The notes below the pieces were generated by a model. The model searched no databases. It saw only the letters and a program-made list of their open reading frames with translations, and was not told the origin of the DNA. A DNA stretch of 9,509 nt from CALIKW01 sp038998005 (GTDB lineage Archaea; Aenigmatarchaeota; Aenigmatarchaeia; CG10238-14; SCSR01), in the NCBI GenBank assembly GCA_038998005.1, contig JAVZIY010000025.1, forward strand, positions 1 through 9,509. The letters are read 5' to 3'. This document shows positions 6,115-9,509 of the stretch, in pieces. A program made the position numbers and the translations under genes. Each line of letters opens with the position of its first letter. Positions within the stretch are counted from its first letter, which is position 1.

Positions 6115-6199
6115 TGGGGCTGCTGGGATTTGAACCCAGACTGCCAGCGCTCTCTTAATCACCCGAGGCTGGTATTCTGCCAAGTTAAATTACAGCCCC
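6115..6199 (-). tRNA. tRNA-Pro (anticodon CGG) with a 12-nt intron, no encoded CCA
   Basis: The minus strand folds as a cloverleaf. The acceptor GGGGCTG pairs with CAGCCCC, followed by discriminator A at 6115. The D arm is weak, ATTT/GAAT, with the conserved GG in its loop. The anticodon stem is CCAGC/GCTGG, the variable loop CAGT, and the T arm CTGGG-TTCAAAT-CCCAG. The anticodon loop is 19 nt instead of 7. Removing 12 nt (6161-6150) at the canonical 37/38 site gives the loop CTCGGGC: U33, anticodon CGG at 6165-6163, then G37. A one-base shift of the splice sites gives the same mature RNA. Trp is excluded because no CCA anticodon is possible. The gene starts 9 nt after the DUF371 stop codon, so it may be cut from that transcript; A57 and A58 are both present. 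Confidence 0.9.
6150..6161 (-). other. Intron of tRNA-Pro(CGG), 12 nt
   Basis: The inferred intron reads TGATTAAGAGAG. With tRNA positions 32-35 (CTCG) set against intron bases 7-10 (AGAG), three pairs and one G-A mismatch form. This leaves three-base bulges GG|U and AG|C whose cleavage points fall at 37/intron and intron/38, as in bulge-helix-bulge geometry. The distal helix is missing and only a small loop remains, so this is a relaxed form of the motif. Confidence 0.75.
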
Positions 6200-6208
6200 T
6201 TTTAAAAT

Positions 6209-6799
6209 TTATCCCTTAACTTCAAGAACTATTCTCATCTTAGTTTGAGGATTTTTCATCTTTTCAACTATTTCCCTTTTTATATCACAAGCAGACTTAT
6301 CAGAAAGTATAGCCAAAGTCCTTTTATCTATGTAATCGCTTTTTCTTACAATAATACTTTTTTCATCGCTTAGCTTTAAAGCAGGTGAACCAAAGGCAAT
6401 AACTTTATCTGAAATTCCTTCAACCTCAATTATTATTTCAACCTTTTTTCCTTCTTTAAGAGCATTTTTAAATTCTTCGTTCAAATCCTTGCACGCTTTA
6501 TTAGCTCTTACCCCTATTATACAACTTCCTTCCTTTCCTAAATTCTCTTCTTTTGTAACTTCAAAAGTAGTTTTGTGTGTAGCAGTAATATTAGGATGGC
6601 CATAAGCAATTATTTCTTCTTTCACGGGCTTAATTTCCATTAAAAGCTTCCATCCGCTTTCTGTTGGAATATAAACTCCCTTTTCTGTATAATAAACCAT
6701 ACCTTTTGCTTCCAAAGCCTTTAAAGCAGTTTGAATCATTTCGGGAGTAATTTCTGGCATTGGCTTAGGAAATTCTTGCGATTTTACTTTTTCTACCAT
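6209..6799 (-). CDS. DUF371 family protein with N-terminal winged-helix-like domain
   Basis: Residues about 60-196 match the archaeal DUF371 family: AYGHPNITATHKTTFEVTK (65-83), GSCIIGVRANKAC (91-103), AFGSPAL (135-141) and RKSDYIDKRTLAILSDKSA (152-170). The invariant-looking His, Thr, Arg and Lys residues hint at a binding or catalytic site, but no function is established. Residues about 15-58 (ITPEMIQTALKALEAKGMVY, then YIPTESGWKLL) have the helix-helix-wing look of a winged-helix domain, an addition to the DUF371 core of roughly 140 residues. The gene lies 20 nt after trmI, with a weak AAAGGT Shine-Dalgarno, and 9 nt before tRNA-Pro. The context suggests an RNA or tRNA-linked role; that is inference only. 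Confidence 0.85.
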   Translation of the reverse strand: MVEKVKSQEFPKPMPEITPEMIQTALKALEAKGMVYYTEKGVYIPTESGWKLLMEIKPVKEEIIAYGHPNITATHKTTFEVTKEENLGKEGSCIIGVRANKACKDLNEEFKNALKEGKKVEIIIEVEGISDKVIAFGSPALKLSDEKSIIVRKSDYIDKRTLAILSDKSACDIKREIVEKMKNPQTKMRIVLEVKG

Positions 6800-6819
6800 A
6801 ATTTACCTTTAACTTACAT

Positions 6820-7569
6820 TTAATAAATTTTTCTTGCAAAAGTTAAGAAGCCTGTATGCATTAAACCAAAGCTTTTTGGTCTAGTATATTTTTCAATCTG
6901 CCACTCCCTTACCACATTTTCAACAATTTTTAAATTAGAAAAATTTCTTTTCTCTATTTCCCTAAAAACAGAAATAACTTGCTCAATATAAGGAGAGTAA
7001 ATAACCAGCCAGCCTCCTGGCTTTAAAGCCTTGTAAGCATGTTCTATTACCTTTTCTGCATCTTTTAAATCTAAAGTAATCAAATCAACATTTCTCTCAT
7101 CTATACCTTTTGTTATATCCTTTTCCTTTAATTTTATGAATTTAAACAAGCCTGAGCTTTTAATATTTTCTTTTGCAACTTTTACAAACTTTTTGTTTTT
7201 TTCATAAGTTATTACCTTCCCAGGCTTAATATAATTTGCAATAAATATTGCTAGAAAACCTGAACCAGTTCCTGCATCCACTACCAAGCTTCCTTTTTCT
7301 ATTCCAGTATAAGCAAAGATTAAAGCAGCATCCTTAGGCATAACTATTTGTGGTAACCTTTTTATCTTTTTTTCAAGAATGTCTATGATATTCGGCTTTG
7401 CTATAGTAAATTCCTTTCCCAAATGGGTTTTAATTCTATCCCCAAAATTTTTCTCTTTAAGCAAACCTAAATCAAAAATTCCGTCTTTTGTGTTAATTTT
7501 TCTAGAAGAAACCTCAACTAAATAAGAACTTTCTTTAGAAATCAAAAGAACTAATTCTTTTTCTCTCAC
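6820..7569 (-). CDS. trmI: tRNA (adenine-N1)-methyltransferase TrmI, archaeal type
   Basis: TrmI uses S-adenosylmethionine to methylate N1 of A58 in the tRNA T-loop, and in archaea also A57. This 249-residue protein has an N-terminal beta domain (about 1-65), the family signature RLPQIVMPKDAALI (71-84), SAM motif I VVDAGTGSGFLA (96-107), the acidic SAM ribose contact at Glu123 (TYEKN), LITLDL (163-168), ALKPGGWLVIYSP (181-193) and the C-terminal RPKSFGLMHTGFLTFARK (230-247). Motif IV lacks the usual Pro after LDL. The start is GTG, since the frame has no ATG at this end; a weak TGTGA lies four nt upstream. A palindromic TATA-like element sits about 30 nt before it. The tRNA-Pro gene downstream has both target adenosines in its T-loop. 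Confidence 0.92.
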   Translation of the reverse strand: MREKELVLLISKESSYLVEVSSRKINTKDGIFDLGLLKEKNFGDRIKTHLGKEFTIAKPNIIDILEKKIKRLPQIVMPKDAALIFAYTGIEKGSLVVDAGTGSGFLAIFIANYIKPGKVITYEKNKKFVKVAKENIKSSGLFKFIKLKEKDITKGIDERNVDLITLDLKDAEKVIEHAYKALKPGGWLVIYSPYIEQVISVFREIEKRNFSNLKIVENVVREWQIEKYTRPKSFGLMHTGFLTFARKIY

Positions 7570-7592
7570 GATTTCACAATTGAGTTTTGTTT

Positions 7593-7606
7593 CTTAAAAT
7601 TTTAAG
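7593..7606 (-). promoter_or_regulatory. Palindromic TATA-like element upstream of trmI
   Basis: CTTAAAATTTTAAG is a perfect 14-bp palindrome in the 39-bp gap between the arrestin-like gene and trmI, centred about 30 nt before the GTG start. It may be a TATA box giving trmI its own promoter, or an operator-like site. An AT-only core makes chance occurrence fairly likely. Confidence 0.4.
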
Positions 7607-7608
7607 TT

Positions 7609-8037
7609 TTAACCTATGTTTACTTGAACCTTTTTGGAAACATCCAGACCAGAAGGTATGTCTAACTTTGCTATCACATACCAAGAAATTCTTGTCCCTA
7701 CTCCAGAAAGAATTTGTATCCCTTTAATCACATCACCTATAACGCCAGGAATTTGTGGCATAGTTAAAAGATTGGATGGAATTTTCAATTCAAAATTATA
7801 CTCTCCTTCTAAATATTCCTTTTCTCCATCTAATGGCATTTCAAAACTAAATATTTTAGTAGAAGATTTTTTCTTCCCAGAAAAGCTTTTTTCCTCGCCT
7901 ATGAGACCTACTTTAAGTGCCCTTGCCATGATAGGCTCTTTAAGTTTAAGAATAACTCTTCCTTTTATTATCTCGCCAGGAGAGAAATTATACTTTTCTA
8001 GAATTATTTCAATTTTCCCTTTTCCAAAAGGAAACAT
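7609..8037 (-). CDS. Arrestin-like (Spo0M-type) beta-sandwich protein
   Basis: This 142-residue protein fits one arrestin-fold domain as in the Spo0M/arrestin-like family. KIEIILEKYNFSPGEIIKGR (8-27) is the typical opening strand pair with the PGE(x)nG turn. ALKVGLIGEEK (40-50), EGEYNFELKIPSNL (77-90) and ISWYVIAKLDIPSGLDVSKK (117-136) follow in the expected order. Full-length Spo0M relatives can have two such domains; here only one is present and the frame ends cleanly, so it looks like a short natural form. There is no signal peptide or membrane segment, so it is cytoplasmic. No ATG lies upstream in frame before a stop, which supports this start. It follows htpX by 39 nt. Such proteins are scaffold-like; its partner is unknown, perhaps membrane or stress-linked through LemA/HtpX. 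Confidence 0.8.
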   Translation of the reverse strand: MFPFGKGKIEIILEKYNFSPGEIIKGRVILKLKEPIMARALKVGLIGEEKSFSGKKKSSTKIFSFEMPLDGEKEYLEGEYNFELKIPSNLLTMPQIPGVIGDVIKGIQILSGVGTRISWYVIAKLDIPSGLDVSKKVQVNIG

Positions 8038-8076
8038 TTTCCCTAAGAAATTTTTCTTTTTTCCAGAATTTATTCT

Positions 8077-8991
8077 TTACATACTCCTTAATATTTTAAT
8101 CCTCTCTTCTATTGGGGGATGGGTTGCATACAGTTTATCCAAAGGACTTCTATTAGGATCTGTGAAAAACAGATGACTTACAGCTTCACTTATATTCATT
8201 TTTCCTTGGTTTATCTTCATAATTTTTTCTAAGGCAGAAGCTAAACCTTCAGGATATCTCGTTAGTTCTACTGAGCTTGCATCTGCTAAAAATTCTCTTC
8301 TTCTTGAAATCGCAAATTGAACTATTCTTACAATAACCGGGGAAACTAAGGCTAGTATTAAACCAAGAAGCAAAAATATGGCAGAGCCATTTCTTCTTTC
8401 TCTTCTACCACCACCATACAAAAAAGACCTTAACAATGAATGACTCAGAATAGCAACTAAACCAACCATTACAGCCACCAAAGTCATAAACCTTATATCA
8501 TAATTTCTTATATGAGAAATTTCATGCCCTATCACACCCTCTATCTCACTTCTATTTAGATTTTCAAGTAAGCCCGTGGTTACTGCTATCGAAGAATTTT
8601 CTGGATTTTTTCCTGTGGCAAAAGCATTTATTTCCTCACTTTCAATAACGTAAATTTTTGGTTTTGGTATTCCTGCAGCTATGCTTAAACCTTCGACAGT
8701 ATTAACCAAATGTAGATATTTTGGATTATTTTCATCTATTGGCTTGGCATTTGTTGCTGAAAGAACTATTTTATCCCCATAGTTAAAGGAAAAATATGCG
8801 TAAATGAATACTAAAAAGACGGAAAAAATAATAACAAGAATTGACATTTCAAAAGAGAAAATTAGACCAGGAAAAATAATTAAACTTATCACATAGATTA
8901 AAGCTACAAGAAAGAAAAAGACAATTGCAGCTAAAAAAAGAGAGTTCCTTTTATTCTTTGCTATCTGGTCATAAAAGCTTATTCTTTCCAT
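8077..8991 (-). CDS. htpX: HtpX-like membrane zinc metalloprotease (M48)
   Basis: HtpX is an integral-membrane zinc protease that degrades damaged or misfolded membrane proteins with the catalytic side facing the cytoplasm. The 304-residue length is usual. Two N-terminal membrane helices (about 17-40 and 48-70) precede the protease domain: NAFATGKNPENSSIAVTTGL (122-141), the zinc motif HEISH (156-160) with catalytic Glu157, two more hydrophobic segments (about 168-190 and 203-227), and the third zinc ligand Glu233 in RREFLADASS (231-240). The ending YATHPPIEERI (288-298) is also typical. Its ATG overlaps the lemA stop codon by one base (TAATG), implying translational coupling; lemA-htpX pairing is widespread. 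All key residues are intact. Confidence 0.96.
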   Translation of the reverse strand: MERISFYDQIAKNKRNSLFLAAIVFFFLVALIYVISLIIFPGLIFSFEMSILVIIFSVFLVFIYAYFSFNYGDKIVLSATNAKPIDENNPKYLHLVNTVEGLSIAAGIPKPKIYVIESEEINAFATGKNPENSSIAVTTGLLENLNRSEIEGVIGHEISHIRNYDIRFMTLVAVMVGLVAILSHSLLRSFLYGGGRRERRNGSAIFLLLGLILALVSPVIVRIVQFAISRRREFLADASSVELTRYPEGLASALEKIMKINQGKMNISEAVSHLFFTDPNRSPLDKLYATHPPIEERIKILRSM

Positions 8992-9509
8992 TAGAATTCC
9001 ACTTTTACTGGTTTCCTTTCCTCTTCTCCAATCTCAAAATATTCTCTTGGTTTATTTTTACCTATAAGACTTGCAAACCAAACTCCAGGTATTGTGGAAA
9101 TTGTATTGTTAAATCTTAAAACTGAGTCATTGTAAAACTGCCTTGCATAAGCTATTTTATTTTCTATTCCTTCAAGCTGCTCTTGTAAAAGTTTAAAGTT
9201 CTCGCTTGCCTTAAGTTGAGGATAATTCTCTGCGATTGCAAAAATTGTTTTCAAAGCTTGAGTTAACTCTTTTTCAGCAGCTGCTTTTTCTTTCAAGCTA
9301 GTTGCACCCATCATTTTTTCCCTTGCTTCAGTAACCATCCTTATTGCATCCTTTTCATGCTTCATATAACCCTTTACTGTTTCAACTAAGTTTGGAACCA
9401 GATCAGACCTTTTTTTCAGCTGAACATCTATCTGACTCCATGCATTTTCGATCCTGTTTGAAAGAATTATTATCTTGTTAATGTAGTATACTACAACTCC
9501 TGCTATAAT
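8991..9509 (-). CDS. lemA: LemA family protein, partial (N-terminus beyond right edge)
   Basis: The frame is open from the right edge (codon ATT at 9509) to a TAA at 8993-8991, giving 172 residues; only the extreme N-terminus is missing. It begins within a membrane helix (IIAGVVVYYI) and continues with the LemA signature NRIENAWSQIDVQLKKRSDL and VPNLVETVKGYMKHEKD. Long helices follow (EAREKMMGATS; AIAENYPQLKASENFKLLQ; YARQFYNDSVLRFN), then IPGVWFASLIG near the C-terminus. LemA proteins are single-pass membrane proteins with a helical bundle and no known enzyme activity. An ATG at 9365 lies inside the conserved region and is not the start. The gene heads the minus-strand run and is coupled to htpX by a one-base overlap. 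Confidence 0.95.
   Translation of the reverse strand: MIAGVVVYYINKIIILSNRIENAWSQIDVQLKKRSDLVPNLVETVKGYMKHEKDAIRMVTEAREKMMGATSLKEKAAAEKELTQALKTIFAIAENYPQLKASENFKLLQEQLEGIENKIAYARQFYNDSVLRFNNTISTIPGVWFASLIGKNKPREYFEIGEEERKPVKVEF

Noticed and set aside
6115..6199. Reading the tRNA as tRNA-Trp, because its acceptor stem and D loop look Trp-like and archaeal tRNA-Trp often has an intron
   Set aside because: No placement of the intron gives a CCA anticodon; positions 33-37 read T-CGG-G whichever splice shift is used. Ser or Leu is excluded by the short variable loop.
7634..8176. Long plus-strand open frame (180 codons) opposite the arrestin-like gene and the end of htpX
   Set aside because: It is antisense to two genes with clear family matches, its translation has no recognisable motif, and its length follows from the AT-rich codon use of the genes beneath it.
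8991..9365. LemA starting at the ATG at 9365
   Set aside because: The frame stays open for 48 more codons to the window edge and those codons encode the conserved LemA N-terminal region and a membrane helix, so 9365 is an internal Met.
1..9509. Mobile elements, CRISPR arrays, toxin-antitoxin or defence genes
   Set aside because: I looked for terminal inverted repeats, direct-repeat arrays, transposase or integrase motifs and small paired genes on both strands and saw none; all the DNA is accounted for by genes and short gaps.

Overview
This window looks like a piece of an AT-rich archaeal chromosome. The evidence is the gene set: ribosomal protein S17e (archaeal/eukaryotic only), an archaeal-type tRNA-splicing endonuclease homologue, archaeal TrmI, archaemetzincin, the archaeal families DUF63 and DUF371, and a tRNA-Pro gene with a 12-nt anticodon-loop intron and no encoded CCA. 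Very tight gene packing, secreted lipoproteins and leaderless-looking promoters would fit a small-genome (DPANN-like) or euryarchaeal lineage. That placement is inference; no marker here fixes it. I see no insertion sequence, phage gene, CRISPR array or origin, and no gene-free stretch over 100 bases.

Layout. (1) Positions 1-2344, minus strand: three tandem, divergent paralogous lipoproteins with Ig-like/beta-sandwich ectodomains; the first runs off the left edge. (2) 2384-3145, plus strand: a DUF63 multi-pass membrane protein, divergent from the lipoproteins across 39 bp and overlapping the next gene tail to tail by 12 bp. (3) 5593 down to 3134, minus strand: a compact cluster of archaemetzincin, a splicing-endonuclease homologue without its catalytic lysine, S17e, and a membrane-anchored surface protein with an Ig-like domain and a duplicated C-terminal beta domain. 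(4) 5624-6097, plus strand: a Nudix hydrolase, divergent from archaemetzincin across 30 bp. (5) 9509 down to 6115, minus strand: LemA (5' end beyond the window), HtpX, an arrestin-like protein, TrmI, a winged-helix/DUF371 fusion, and the intron-containing tRNA-Pro(CGG). Gaps in this run are short (1-nt overlap, then 39, 39, 20 and 9 nt).

How the genes fit together. Two themes recur. One is the cell surface: lipoproteins, the class-III-signal-like surface protein, LemA/HtpX membrane quality control and the arrestin-like protein. The other is RNA and translation: EndA homologue, S17e, TrmI and tRNA-Pro. The most interesting items are the EndA homologue with Tyr and His but Ala in place of the catalytic Lys, the neighbouring tRNA that itself needs splicing, and an archaemetzincin whose zinc motif seems to carry one extra residue. 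I did not find a wholly new multi-gene system.
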